Shown: positions 25,019 through 34,653, counted from the first letter of the stretch. The stretch: 64,000 nt of DNA from Gp6-AA40 sp035293405 (GCA_035293405.1 DATDOE010000128.1:54637-118636); one strand, 5' to 3'. Numbers and translations are program-made. Notes: a model not told the origin generated them from the letters alone.

Positions 25019-25890
25019 GGCAGCCCCCCGGCGACGTTCGCGACGCTTCGCCTCCGTGCCTCGACCTGGCGGACTTGCGCCTCGACGCGGTCGATGACCT
25101 CGTCTGGCGTCGAAGTGCCGGCCGTCAGTCCGACGACCTTCGCGGCGTCGAACCAGTCGGGCCGGACGTCGGCGTCGGTCTGCACGTGATGCACGCGGGC
25201 GCAGTAGCGCGCGCAGGTCTTGACCAGCTCGCGGGTGTTGTTGCTCGACCGGCCGCCGACCACGATGACGACGTCGGCCTGGCGGGCCATCGCGACCGCC
25301 GCGGACTGCCGTTCCTTGGTGGGCTTGCAGACCGTGTCGAGGAACCGCACCTCCGATTGCGCGAATCGCCGTCGGATCAAGTCGACCAGGTGCCGCACCT
25401 TCTCCACCGCCTGCGTCGTCTGGGCCGCCACGCCGAAGCGTGGATGCTCCTCGAGCGCGAGGACGTCATCGTCTTCGAGTACCACGTCGAAGCGATCGAG
25501 ATCGCCGGTGAGGCCGCGCACCTCCACGTGGTCGCGTTGCCCGACGATGACGGCGTGGTAGCCGTCGCGCGCGAGGGCCGCGACAGCGCGGTGCGCGACG
25601 CGGACGAGCGGGCACGTGGCTTCGACCACCGTCAGCCCCAGGCCGCGGGTCCGCGCGAGGGTGCGCTCGGACGTACCGTGGGCCGTCACCATCACGGTCG
25701 GCGTCGTGACGTGTGCGACGTCCTGCGCGACCGCGATGCCCTTCGCCTCGAGGGCGTTCAGGACGGTGGGGTTGTGGACGAGGTCACCAAGGATCGTGAG
25801 GGGGCCGGCGGCCGCGTGCTCGAGCGCGAGCGCGATGGCATCGCGAACGCCGAAGCACATACCGAGGTGGGCCGCCCGGAGGATACGCAT
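25015..25890 (-). CDS. ispH: 4-hydroxy-3-methylbut-2-enyl diphosphate reductase
   Basis: The last enzyme of the MEP isoprenoid pathway, reducing HMBPP to IPP and DMAPP with a [4Fe-4S] cluster. All three cluster cysteines are present: Cys12 (LGMCFGVRDA), Cys93 (VEATCPLV) and Cys188 (DTVCKPTKERQ). Also conserved are GDLVHNP, AHGTSE and the SSNNTRELV block. Its 291 residues match the short bacterial form. Cytosolic and dependent on ferredoxin or flavodoxin. Its stop overlaps the start of the membrane-protein remnant. A 36-base piece of its 5' end recurs, with three mismatches, at 27765-27800. Confidence 0.95.
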   Translation of the reverse strand: MRILRAAHLGMCFGVRDAIALALEHAAAGPLTILGDLVHNPTVLNALEAKGIAVAQDVAHVTTPTVMVTAHGTSERTLARTRGLGLTVVEATCPLVRVAHRAVAALARDGYHAVIVGQRDHVEVRGLTGDLDRFDVVLEDDDVLALEEHPRFGVAAQTTQAVEKVRHLVDLIRRRFAQSEVRFLDTVCKPTKERQSAAVAMARQADVVIVVGGRSSNNTRELVKTCARYCARVHHVQTDADVRPDWFDAAKVVGLTAGTSTPDEVIDRVEAQVRQVEARRRSVANVAGGLP

Positions 25891-26002
25891 GCGGAAACAG
25901 TTTTACACAGAGTTCTTTGTGTTGTAAAGTTTGTAGCCGCAGCAGCGTCGAGCGATTCGTTTTGTAGGAGTGCGCGCATGGGAATCGGAGGAGGCGGAGC
26001 GT

Positions 26003-27817
26003 ATGAGTGAAGACGGGCACTCCGACAGTGGCGTCACTGGCCGGGCGCTCGTGGGGGCGGCTCGCCTCTATCCCGTGCCACCCGCCTCCGTCGCGGCGTT
26101 GCTCGCGGTGGGCGGGGTCCTCGGCGCGGTGGGCGATGGCCTGCTGCGAGCTCCCGGCCCGCCGGGTCTGAACCTGTCACTGTGGATCGCCTTGGTCGCG
26201 GTCGCGGCGCTCGCGCTGCACCGCCGCGCGGCTCTCGCACTGGACCCCGAGCGCGTCGCCTGGCTGGTGATCGGCGTCGTGTTCGCGGCGGGACTCGCGT
26301 GGCGCGACGCTCCGCCGCTGAAGCTGCTCGCGCTTGGCGGCGCGACGTTGACCTTCGCGCTCGCGGCTCTTCGTCCCGCCGCGGCCTGGGTGCGTCGCGC
26401 GGGCGTGCTTCGATACGCCGGCGCCCTGGCGCTGGGCGCACTGCACGCGTGGACGGCCGCGACGCTGGCGCTCGTGGATGCGATGCGGCCCACCCCGCGT
26501 GTCGAGACCGGACGTGCGGCCGGATGGCGCAGTGCCGCGGCCGTCGCGCGCGGACTCCTGATCGCCACGCCGCTCGTCGTGGTGTTCGGCGCGCTGTTCA
26601 TGTCAGCCGATGCCGTATTCGAGAAGCTTGTGGCGAACGTGCTTCGCTTCGACTTCGAGCGGATCGCGAGTCACCTCCTGCTGTTCTCGATCCTGGCGTG
26701 GCTCTCGACCGGGTACCTGCGCGGCTTTCTGACCGGCACCACGCTGCCGTGGCCCGCAGATCGCCGGCCGGTGATCGACGGCCGAGGCGTTGCGGCGCCG
26801 AAAGGGCGGGCGCTCGGTATTACCGAAGTCGCGACGGCGCTGGCCGCGATCGACCTGCTGTTCCTGGTCTTCGTGATCGTGCAGTTCCGGTATTTCTTCG
26901 GCGCCGACACGCTGGTCCAGATCACGCCCGGCCTGACGTATGCCGACTACGCGCGCCGCGGCTTCTTCGAGCTGGTCTTCGCGGTCGTCCTCGTCGTGCC
27001 GGTCCTGCTCGCTGCCGACTGGCTCCTCGACCGGCGCATCCGACGCGACGCCCTCGTCTTCCGCGGTCTCGCCGGCGTGCAGATCGGGCTGGTGCTCGCG
27101 ATCGCCGCGTCGGCGCTCCAGCGGCTGCGCCTCTATCACGCGAGCTACGGGCTCACCGAGTCGCGGCTCTACGCGATGGTGCTGCTGATCTGGATCGGCG
27201 CGATGCTGTTCTGGCTCGCCGCCACCGTGCTGCGCGGCCGCCGCGACGCGTTCGCGTTCGGGACACTGGCATCCGGCCTCGCGACGGTCGCCGTGCTGTT
27301 CGCCGTCAACCCGGACGCGGTCATCGCGCGCGCGAATGTGGCGCGGATGTCGGCGGCGGACGCGTCGGTGCGGTTCGACGTCGCGTACGCCACATCGCTG
27401 AGCGCTGACGCAGTGCCAGTGCTGATCGATGCACTGCCCGCGCTGCCCGCCGATGTGCAGTGCCCGCTTGCGCGACACCTGCTGCGCCGGTGGCCACCCG
27501 ACCGTGAGCGCTCGCTCCGCAGCTGGAACTGGTCCGCGGCGCGTGCGAGTGACGCGGTGCGCGAGCACGAGGCGCGGCTGCGGTCGATGGTGGGGCCGGA
27601 TCAGAAATGCGCGGCGCCCGGTGCCTCACAGAGCTCGCACCAGCCAACGGGCCGGTGGACGTCGTCGTCATCGACAGCGTGGAGCATCCCACGGCAGATT
27701 GAGCATCGCGCCGATCCAGATCAGCGGCACCCTCGCGAAGAACGGCACGGCAACCAGCGCGCGTGCGACGGCATCGCGAACGCCGAAACAGATACCGAGG
27801 AGTGCCTCTCCCCTTGA
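26003..27817 (+). CDS. DUF4173 multi-spanning membrane protein
   Basis: An integral membrane protein of about 604 residues with roughly a dozen hydrophobic helices (for example VAALLAVGGVLGAVGDGLL, GLLIATPLVVVFGALFMSAD, LFFIL-like LLFLVFVIVQFRYFFG). The central FVIVQFRYFFGGADTL-type segment (here FVIVQFRYFFGADTL) and YADYARRGFFELVFA are the hallmarks of DUF4173. Function is unknown. The ATG at 26003 follows GGAGGCGGAG and is preferred over 25970. The last 60 or so codons (after LRSMVGPDQK, about 27607) look random and read across a decayed minus-strand fragment, so the natural C terminus has probably been replaced. Confidence 0.75.
   Translation: MSEDGHSDSGVTGRALVGAARLYPVPPASVAALLAVGGVLGAVGDGLLRAPGPPGLNLSLWIALVAVAALALHRRAALALDPERVAWLVIGVVFAAGLAWRDAPPLKLLALGGATLTFALAALRPAAAWVRRAGVLRYAGALALGALHAWTAATLALVDAMRPTPRVETGRAAGWRSAAAVARGLLIATPLVVVFGALFMSADAVFEKLVANVLRFDFERIASHLLLFSILAWLSTGYLRGFLTGTTLPWPADRRPVIDGRGVAAPKGRALGITEVATALAAIDLLFLVFVIVQFRYFFGADTLVQITPGLTYADYARRGFFELVFAVVLVVPVLLAADWLLDRRIRRDALVFRGLAGVQIGLVLAIAASALQRLRLYHASYGLTESRLYAMVLLIWIGAMLFWLAATVLRGRRDAFAFGTLASGLATVAVLFAVNPDAVIARANVARMSAADASVRFDVAYATSLSADAVPVLIDALPALPADVQCPLARHLLRRWPPDRERSLRSWNWSAARASDAVREHEARLRSMVGPDQKCAAPGASQSSHQPTGRWTSSSSTAWSIPRQIEHRADPDQRHPREERHGNQRACDGIANAETDTEECLSP
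27687..27805 (-). pseudogene. Duplicated 5' fragment of an ispH-like gene
   Basis: On the minus strand one frame reads LLGICFGVRDAVARALV and then VPLIWIGAMLNLPW. The first block matches the IspH cluster-cysteine region (LGMCFGVRDAIALAL); the second is a distorted GDLVHNP region. At DNA level 27765-27800 equals 25832-25867 with 3 mismatches in 36. It overlaps the tail of the DUF4173 frame. It is either a partial duplication of ispH or the debris of a second copy. Confidence 0.5.
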
Positions 27818-27863
27818 CGTTCGAAAGGAGCGCTGCTAGACTCCTTTCGTCCGTCGAAAGGAG
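27814..27863 (+). promoter_or_regulatory. Promoter and triple operator-like motif of the padR-permease operon
   Basis: TTGACG (27814-27819) and TAGACT (27837-27842), 17 bases apart, form a good sigma-70-type promoter. The motif TCGAAAGGAG occurs at 27821-27830, inverted as CTCCTTTCG at 27841-27849, and again direct at 27854-27863 over the ribosome-binding site. The palindromic pair brackets the -10 box, so autorepression by PadR binding here is likely. Confidence 0.65.
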
Positions 27864-27868
27864 CCAGT

Positions 27869-28210
27869 ATGGCGAAGGACAGAAGCGACGTGCTGCAGGG
27901 AACGCTCGACATGCTGGTCCTCAGGGCCTTGCAGCTCGAGCCGATGCACGGCTGGGGTATCGCCGAGCGCATCGAGCAATGGTCGGAGCACGTGCTGCAA
28001 CTCGGACAGGGCACGCTCTATCCGGGACTCTATCGCCTGGAGCGGCAGGCCTTCATCCGCTCCGAGTGGCGCGTCACCGACAACAACCGGCGCGCCCGCT
28101 ATTACTCATTGACCGCGCGCGGACGGCGCTACCTGGACCAATCCCTGGTGCAATGGCGACGGATGTCGCGCGCCATCAACCTCGTTCTGGATGTGACGAC
28201 CGTGAACTGA
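27869..28210 (+). CDS. PadR-family transcriptional regulator
   Basis: A 113-residue winged-helix regulator of the short PadR-s2 type. It has the typical start LQGTLDMLVLRALQLEPMHG, then LGQGTLYPGLYRLERQAFI with the GTLYP recognition-helix motif, and RARYYSLTARGRRYLDQ as the wing. It lies nine bases before the large permease gene. Linked PadR/permease pairs are a very common arrangement in Acidobacteriota, where the regulator is thought to control the permease. The upstream triple motif at 27821-27863 is its probable operator. A ribosome-binding site AAAGGAG lies 27857-27863. Confidence 0.93.
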   Translation: MAKDRSDVLQGTLDMLVLRALQLEPMHGWGIAERIEQWSEHVLQLGQGTLYPGLYRLERQAFIRSEWRVTDNNRRARYYSLTARGRRYLDQSLVQWRRMSRAINLVLDVTTVN

Positions 28211-28219
28211 GAGGGGCCG

Positions 28220-30922
28220 ATGCGTGCGCTGACTGATGCATGGCGGCGGCTCCGTTCGCTCGCCGGCCGCCGGAAGCTCGAGGACAGGCTCGACGACGAG
28301 ATCCGCTTCCATGTCGAGCAGCAGATCGAGAAGAACCGGCGCGCCGGCATGACACCGGACGAAGCGCAGCGCAAGGCGTTGATCCGATTCGGCGGCGTGG
28401 AACAGGTGCGAGAGCGGACGCGGGACGAGTTTCGTGCCGCGCTCATCGAGAATCTCGCGCGCGATGTCCGCTACGGCCTGCGCTCGCTGCGCCGCCATCC
28501 GGGCTTCTCTGCGATGGCCGTGCTCTCGCTGGCGATCGGCATCGGCGCGAACGCGGCCATCTTCGGCGTGGTTAACGCCGTCGTCTTCCGCGACTCTCCG
28601 CTGGTCCAACCCGAGACGCTCGTCAACATCTACGAAACCGAAGCCGGGCGGGGGTTCGGTCAGCTGTCGCACCCCAACATCGAGGACCTGCGCAAGGGGA
28701 CAGCGAATGTCTTCGGCGGCATCGTGGCATCGACGTTCGCGTTCGCGCCGCTCGATCGCGACGGCACGGCGGCGATGGTCATGGGCGAGGCGATGACGGG
28801 AGGTACCTTTGCGCTCCTGGGCGTCCAGCCGCTGCTCGGCAGGGCCATTCAGCCCGAGGACGACATCGCGCGAGGCGGTCATCCCGTGGTGATGCTCGGC
28901 CACGGCTACTGGCAGCGCGCCTTCGGCGCCGACCCGCAGGTTGTCGGCCGCACGCTGCGAATGGGAGGGCGCGCCTACACCATCATCGGCGTCGCCCCGG
29001 CCAACTATCACGGCGGTACTGCAGTCCTCACGCCGGCCTTCTACGTCCCGCTGGCGATGGCGAACGAGCTGATGGGTGTTGAGATGCTCGACCAGCGCGA
29101 CTGGCACAGCTTCTCAGTGAAGGCACGGCTCGCACCGGGTGTGACGCGAGCGCAGGCCGAGCACTCCGCCTCCCTCGTCGCGGAAAGTCTGACCCGCGCG
29201 CGACCGGAAGGATGGATCCCCGGACGTCAGTTCTCTCTCGTACCGACCGGCGACGTACAAGTCGCCCCCGGAGTGGATCCGCTACTGCGGGCGGCGGTCT
29301 GGCTGCTCATGACCGTGGTGGGGCTCGTCCTGCTGCTGGCATGCACGAACCTCGCGAGCTTCCTGCTGGCGCGCGCCCTCGATCGGGGGCAGGAGATGGC
29401 CGTGAGGCGTGCCCTCGGCGCGACCCGAGGTGCGCTCGCCCGCCAGTTGCTCGTCGAGAGCACGCTGCTCGGACTCGCGGGCGCGGTGGTGGGCCTCGTC
29501 CTGGCGCTCGGGCTCCTCCACGCCCTGCTGTGGGTCGACCTCCCGCTGCCGTTCGGCTTCAAGCTCGATCTGCACTTCGGCCTCGACTCGAAGGCGCTGT
29601 TCGATTGGCGAGTCCTGGCTCTCACGGCGGGCGCCGGCGTCGTGGCCGGAGGACTCCTCGGGCTCGTCCCCGCCGTGCATGGAACCCGCGCCGATCTCGG
29701 CTCGGCACTCAAGACGGGCAGCCGAGGCAGCGATGCGCCCGGGCCTCTCAGGTGGCGCAACGCGCTGGTCGTCGTCCAGATCGCCGTGTCGCTCGTACTG
29801 CTCGTCGGGGCAGGAGTGTTCCTGAGGAGCTGGCAGCAGATGCTGGCCGTCGATCCGGGGTTCGGCGGGGCTCCGACGTCGATCCTCGCCCTGTGGATGC
29901 CGGTGGCTCGTTCGACTCCAGACGAGGCTGTGCAGCTGACGCGTGACGTGCTCGAGCGCTTTCGGGCGCTGCCCGGCGTCGAAGCCGCCGGCCTCGTCTA
30001 TCCGCTGCCGCTCGACTTCAACTCCAATTCGACGGCGTTCACGATCGACGGCCACGCTCCGCCTCCTGGCCGGGAAGCGTTCCGCGCGAACAGCGCGACC
30101 GTGGACGGCGGGTTCTTCGACGCGGCCGGCATGGCGATTGTGGCGGGCCGCACCTTCAACGATAGCGACCGGCGCAACAGTCAGCCCGTGGCCATCATCA
30201 GTCAGGCGATGGCCCGTCGATATTGGCCCGACGGCGACGCGCTGGGTCGCATCCTCCGCCGGCCCGATCCGGTCGACCCTGACTTGACGGTCGTCGGCGT
30301 GGCGAGCGATATCAACGTGCGATCGCTCGGGGAAACTCCTGGCGACGTCGTCTACGAGTCTTATACCCAGGGTGAAGGCAGCGCGATGTTCGACTTCATC
30401 GTCCGCACGGCGCCGGATCCAGACTCGATCTCGCCCGCGCTGATCGCCGCCGCCCGGGCGATCAATCCGGACCTGCAAGTCGTGCAGTCCACGACGATGG
30501 CGCAGCATCTGGCGATGTCGCGTCTGCCGTCGCAGATGGGCGCGTTCATACTCTCGGCGTTCGCGGCGATGGCCATGGCGCTGGCGGCCATCGGCGTGTA
30601 CGGGCTGGTGCGCTACACGGTGGCGAGGCGCAGTCGCGAGGTCGGGATCCGCATGGCGCTCGGGGCCGACGCCGCCGGCGTCGCGCGGCTACTCGCGACG
30701 AATGGTCTGCGGCTGGTGCTGCTCGGCGGCGCGATCGGCGTGGCCGCGTCGCTGCTCGTGGCCCGCTTCCTCGCGACGCTGCTGTTCGGCGTCGGGAACT
30801 TCGATCCTATCGCCCTGATCGGTGCGCCGCTCGTGCTCGGCGTCGCGGCATGGCTGGCTGCCTATCTACCCGCGCGGCGCGCCAGTCGCGCCGACCCGCT
30901 CTCCGCTCTGCGCACCGACTGA
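28220..30922 (+). CDS. MacB/FtsX-type permease of the acidobacterial orphan kind (ADOP)
   Basis: A 900-residue permease without a partner ATPase gene. It has a cytoplasmic N-terminal helical extension (residues 1-85, LDDEIRFHVEQQIEKNRRAG, MTPDEAQRKALIRFGG), the first transmembrane helix with its conserved approach (LRSLRRHPGFSAMAVLSLAI, GIGANAAIFGVVNAVVFR), a periplasmic MacB-like domain (about 115-340), two transmembrane clusters (about 355-520 and 780-890) and a second periplasmic domain between them. This duplicated FtsX arrangement defines the ADOP family. It may work with an unlinked ATPase in export or mechanotransmission. Translated from the padR operon. Full length, no damage seen. 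Confidence 0.9.
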   Translation: MRALTDAWRRLRSLAGRRKLEDRLDDEIRFHVEQQIEKNRRAGMTPDEAQRKALIRFGGVEQVRERTRDEFRAALIENLARDVRYGLRSLRRHPGFSAMAVLSLAIGIGANAAIFGVVNAVVFRDSPLVQPETLVNIYETEAGRGFGQLSHPNIEDLRKGTANVFGGIVASTFAFAPLDRDGTAAMVMGEAMTGGTFALLGVQPLLGRAIQPEDDIARGGHPVVMLGHGYWQRAFGADPQVVGRTLRMGGRAYTIIGVAPANYHGGTAVLTPAFYVPLAMANELMGVEMLDQRDWHSFSVKARLAPGVTRAQAEHSASLVAESLTRARPEGWIPGRQFSLVPTGDVQVAPGVDPLLRAAVWLLMTVVGLVLLLACTNLASFLLARALDRGQEMAVRRALGATRGALARQLLVESTLLGLAGAVVGLVLALGLLHALLWVDLPLPFGFKLDLHFGLDSKALFDWRVLALTAGAGVVAGGLLGLVPAVHGTRADLGSALKTGSRGSDAPGPLRWRNALVVVQIAVSLVLLVGAGVFLRSWQQMLAVDPGFGGAPTSILALWMPVARSTPDEAVQLTRDVLERFRALPGVEAAGLVYPLPLDFNSNSTAFTIDGHAPPPGREAFRANSATVDGGFFDAAGMAIVAGRTFNDSDRRNSQPVAIISQAMARRYWPDGDALGRILRRPDPVDPDLTVVGVASDINVRSLGETPGDVVYESYTQGEGSAMFDFIVRTAPDPDSISPALIAAARAINPDLQVVQSTTMAQHLAMSRLPSQMGAFILSAFAAMAMALAAIGVYGLVRYTVARRSREVGIRMALGADAAGVARLLATNGLRLVLLGGAIGVAASLLVARFLATLLFGVGNFDPIALIGAPLVLGVAAWLAAYLPARRASRADPLSALRTD

Positions 30923-30926
30923 TCCG

Positions 30927-30942
30927 TCACCTATGCAGGTGA
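30927..30942. terminator. Short hairpin between convergent genes
   Basis: TCACCT and AGGTGA separated by ATGC form a 6-base-pair stem between the stops of the permease (30922) and the convergent nifJ gene (30976). No T-tract follows, so a terminator role is only suggested by position. Confidence 0.35.
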
Positions 30943-30975
30943 GTCCCATCACAGATCCTCGTGTTGCTGTGGCCA

Positions 30976-33900
30976 CTAGTGCGGACCGTCTGGCGGCGTC
31001 GGACTCGCGGTGCTCAGTTGCTCATAGAGCGCACGCCGCACCGTCTGTGCGTGGCGTGCCTGTTCGACCAGATGGGCGAACCGTTCCGGCGCCTGCTGCT
31101 GGATGACGCGGAACCGGCTCTCCGATTCCATGAACGTGCCGACATCGGCCTTGGGCCGCGCCGAATCGAGTTGAAGGGGCGGCAGTCCGGCCTCCGCGCG
31201 GCGGGGATCGTAGCGGTAGAGTGGCCAGTAGCCGCTCTCGACCGCGGCGCGCTGATGGTCCACGCCGTTGGCCAGATCGTAGCCGTGCGCGATGCAGTGC
31301 GCGTAGGCGATGACGAGCGAGGGGCCGGGAAACGCCTCCGCTTCCTGCAACACCTTCACGGCATGTGCGTCCTTGGCGCCCAGGGCGATCGTGGCGACGT
31401 AGACGTGCCCGTAGGTCATCGCCATCAGCCCGAGGTCCTTCTTCGCCAGCGACTTGCCCGACGCCGCAAACTTCGCCGTGGCGCCGAGAGGCGTGGCCTT
31501 CGACTGCTGGCCGCCGGTGTTCGAGTACACCTCGGTGTCGAGCACGAGGACGTTCACGTTGCGGCCCATGGCCAGCACATGATCGAGTCCGCCGAAGCCG
31601 ATGTCGTACGCCCAGCCGTCCCCGCCGACGATCCACACGCTCTTGCGCACGAGCGCATCGGCGAGCGCAATCAGTCGCCGCGACTCGGCGTCGTCGAGTG
31701 AGCGGAGCTGCTCGCGCAGGAGCAACACGCGCGCGCGCTGCGCGAACGTGCCGGCTTCGGTCGATTGATCGGAGGTCAACAACTCGGCGGCGAGCGGCGC
31801 GCCGATCGTCGCGGCGAGCTGCGCGACCAGCGACTGCGCCTGCTGCTCCTGCGAGTCGAGCGCGAGACGGAAGCCAAGGCCGAACTCCGCGTTGTCCTCG
31901 AACAACGAATTGGACCAGGCGGGCCCGCGACCGCATGCGTCGACGGTGTACGGCGTCGTCGGCAGGTTGCCGCCGAAGATCGACGAGCATCCGGTGGCGT
32001 TGGCGACGAGCAGGCGATCGCCGAACAGTTGCGTGAGCAGCTTGATGTACGGCGTTTCGCCGCAGCCCGCACAGGCGCCCGAGAACTCGAAGAGCGGTTG
32101 CAGCAGCTGGACGCCCTTCACATCGCGCTTCACCCCGCTTCGATCCGCTTCGGGAAGCGTCAGGAAGTACTCCCAATTCGCGCGCTCAGTGTCACGCAAG
32201 GGTGGCTGCGGGCTCATCGTCAGCGCGCGATGGGTGGGCTCGCCCTTCTCGTGCGCCGGGCACATCGCCACGCACAGCTCGCAGCCGGTGCAGTCTTCGG
32301 GGGCCACCTGGAGCGAATAGCGCTGGCCCTTCAGATCCGGTCCCTTCCATGCGGTGTCCTTGAACGTCTCCGGGCGGCCGGCGAGGATGTCCGAGGGGTA
32401 GACCTTGGCGCGAATCGCGGCGTGGGGACAGATCTCCGCGCACTTGTTGCACTGGATGCACAGCTCGCTGTTCCACACCGGGATGTCCTGCGCGAGACTG
32501 CGCTTCTCCCAGCGCGACGTGCCGGTGGGCCACGTCCCATCCACAGGGAAGGCGCTCACCGGCAGCGAATCGCCGCGATTGGCCAGCATCGTCGCCGTCA
32601 CGCGCGCGACGAAGTCGGGAGCGTTCGACGGGAGCGTGAGTCGGCACGCGGCCTCCGGCCCGGCAGTCAGGGGCACCGAGACCTCGTACAGATTCGCCAG
32701 CGTGGCCTCGACCGCCTTGAAGTTCTTCTCGACGACTTCGGAACCGCGACGGCCGTAGGTCTTCTTGATGGCCCCGCGGATCTTCTCGATCGCCTGTGCC
32801 TGCGGAAGCACGTTGGAGATCGCAAAGAAGCACGTCTGCATGATGGTGTTGATGTGCGAGCCCATCCCGGACCGATCGGCGACGGCATACGCGTCGATCA
32901 CGAAGAACCGCAGCTGTTTGGCGACAATCGCCTGCTGTACCGAGCCGGGCAGGTGCTCCCAGATCTCGTCACGGCCGAACGGCGTGTTCAGCAGGAACGT
33001 CGCCCCGTGATCCGCGCATGCCAGCACGTCGTAGCGGTCGAGGAACATCGGCTGATGGCACGCGACGAAGCTGGCGTTCGAGATGAGATACGCGGAGCGC
33101 AGCGGTCGGGGACCGAAACGCAGGTGCGAGATCGTCAGCGCCCCGGATTTCTTGGAGTCGTAGACGAAATATCCCTGCGGCCAGAACTCGGTCTCCTCGC
33201 CGATGATCTTGATCGAGTTCTTATTGGCACCGACGGTGCCGTCTGCGCCCAGGCCGTAGAAGACGCAGCGGACGACGTCGGCCGGCTCGATGTTGAAGTC
33301 GGCCGGAACCGCCAGCGACGTGTGGGTGACGTCGTCGACGATGCCGACCGTGAAATGAGACTTCGGGGTCGCCAACGTCAGGTTGTCGAACACCGCCTTC
33401 ACCATGGCCGGCGTGAACTCCTTCGACGACAGGCCGTAGCGGCCGCCCACGACCGTCGGGATCGATTCGAAGGCTGTGGGTGCGGTGCCTGCCGCTTCGT
33501 GCAGCGCCACAACGACATCCAGGTAGAGTGGCTCACCAATACTCCCCGGCTCTTTCGTGCGATCGAGGACTGCGATCTTCTTGACCGTTCGCGGAAGTGC
33601 CGCGAGCAGCTGCTCCGCCGCGAGCGGCCGATACAAGCGCACCTTGAGGACGCCGACCTTCTCGCCGCGGGCCTGCAGGTAGTCCACGGTCTCGTGCGCC
33701 GTCTCTGCGCCCGACCCCATCATCACGATCACGCGCTCGGCCTCGGGATCGCCGACGTAGTCGAACAGCCGGTAGGCCCGTCCGGTGAGCCCCGCGAATT
33801 GATCCATCACGGCCCGCACCACCCCGGGCGTTGCGGTGTAGTACGAGTTGCAGGCCTCGCGCGCCTGGAAGAACACGTCCGGATTCTGCGCGGTGCCGCG

Positions 33901-34548
33901 CAGCACGGGATGCTCGGGCGTCAACGCGCGGTGCCGGTGTGCGCCGACCAGGTCGTCGCCGACCAGGGCCCGCAGCACCTCGTCACCAAGCATCTCGATG
34001 CGCGCAACTTCATGAGAGGTTCGGAAGCCGTCGAAGAAGTGGATGAAGGGCACTCGACAGCGGAGCGTGGCCGCCTGTGCGATGAGCGCCATATCGTGCG
34101 CTTCCTGTACGGATCCTGATGCGAGCAGCGCGACGCCGGTCTGCCGAACGGCCATTACGTCCGAGTGGTCGCCGAAGATCGACAGCGCGTGCGTCGCCAC
34201 CGTGCGGGCCGCCACGTGCATCGCGAAGGAAGTCAGCTCACCAGCGATCTTGTAGAGATTGGGGATCATCAGGAGCAGCCCCTGCGACGCGGTGAACGTG
34301 GTTGCAAGTGAGCCGGCCTGCAGCGCTCCGTGAACGCTGCCGATGGCTCCCGCTTCGGACTGCATCTCGACGACCTGTGGCACGTCCCCCCAGATATTGC
34401 GCTGCCCCGCGGCCGACCACTCGTCGGCGAGTTCGCCCATCGTCGACGAGGGAGTAATCGGGTAGATGACGACGACCTGGTTGGTACGGTAGGCGACGGA
34501 GGCGGCAGCTTCGTTGCCGTCGAGTGTGGCGAACCGGCGATTGCTCAT
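30976..34548 (-). CDS. nifJ: Pyruvate:ferredoxin (flavodoxin) oxidoreductase
   Basis: A single-chain 1190-residue PFOR that converts pyruvate and CoA to acetyl-CoA and CO2 with ferredoxin or flavodoxin as electron carrier. The domains run in the usual order: pyruvate-binding domain I (NEAAASVAYRTNQVVVIYPI, TPSSTMGELADEW), domain II, the gamma-like domain, a ferredoxin-like domain with two 4Fe-4S motifs (CIQCNKCAEICPHAAI and CTGCELCVAMCPAHEKGEP, about residues 690-770), and the C-terminal TPP domain (CAGCGETPYIKLLTQLFGDR, ATGCSSIFGGNLP, IVGGDGWAYDIGFGG). Cluster cysteines are all present. An oxygen-sensitive enzyme, suggesting a facultatively anaerobic or microaerobic habit. The malic-enzyme remnant lies upstream on the same strand. 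Confidence 0.95.
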   Translation of the reverse strand: MSNRRFATLDGNEAAASVAYRTNQVVVIYPITPSSTMGELADEWSAAGQRNIWGDVPQVVEMQSEAGAIGSVHGALQAGSLATTFTASQGLLLMIPNLYKIAGELTSFAMHVAARTVATHALSIFGDHSDVMAVRQTGVALLASGSVQEAHDMALIAQAATLRCRVPFIHFFDGFRTSHEVARIEMLGDEVLRALVGDDLVGAHRHRALTPEHPVLRGTAQNPDVFFQAREACNSYYTATPGVVRAVMDQFAGLTGRAYRLFDYVGDPEAERVIVMMGSGAETAHETVDYLQARGEKVGVLKVRLYRPLAAEQLLAALPRTVKKIAVLDRTKEPGSIGEPLYLDVVVALHEAAGTAPTAFESIPTVVGGRYGLSSKEFTPAMVKAVFDNLTLATPKSHFTVGIVDDVTHTSLAVPADFNIEPADVVRCVFYGLGADGTVGANKNSIKIIGEETEFWPQGYFVYDSKKSGALTISHLRFGPRPLRSAYLISNASFVACHQPMFLDRYDVLACADHGATFLLNTPFGRDEIWEHLPGSVQQAIVAKQLRFFVIDAYAVADRSGMGSHINTIMQTCFFAISNVLPQAQAIEKIRGAIKKTYGRRGSEVVEKNFKAVEATLANLYEVSVPLTAGPEAACRLTLPSNAPDFVARVTATMLANRGDSLPVSAFPVDGTWPTGTSRWEKRSLAQDIPVWNSELCIQCNKCAEICPHAAIRAKVYPSDILAGRPETFKDTAWKGPDLKGQRYSLQVAPEDCTGCELCVAMCPAHEKGEPTHRALTMSPQPPLRDTERANWEYFLTLPEADRSGVKRDVKGVQLLQPLFEFSGACAGCGETPYIKLLTQLFGDRLLVANATGCSSIFGGNLPTTPYTVDACGRGPAWSNSLFEDNAEFGLGFRLALDSQEQQAQSLVAQLAATIGAPLAAELLTSDQSTEAGTFAQRARVLLLREQLRSLDDAESRRLIALADALVRKSVWIVGGDGWAYDIGFGGLDHVLAMGRNVNVLVLDTEVYSNTGGQQSKATPLGATAKFAASGKSLAKKDLGLMAMTYGHVYVATIALGAKDAHAVKVLQEAEAFPGPSLVIAYAHCIAHGYDLANGVDHQRAAVESGYWPLYRYDPRRAEAGLPPLQLDSARPKADVGTFMESESRFRVIQQQAPERFAHLVEQARHAQTVRRALYEQLSTASPTPPDGPH

Positions 34549-34653
34549 GTCACGGAAGGAGCAAGGGGCATGCTCGGTTGACGCAGGGGCCTTGCGGACG
34601 AATCATTGGGGAAATTCACGCGGTCGTCCAGCCGACATCGGCGCCGGTGAGGA

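Noticed and set aside
31765..34119. 784-codon open frame on the plus strand opposite nifJ
   Set aside because: Composition is arginine/histidine-rich with no domain; it is the antisense shadow of a well conserved PFOR in high-GC DNA.
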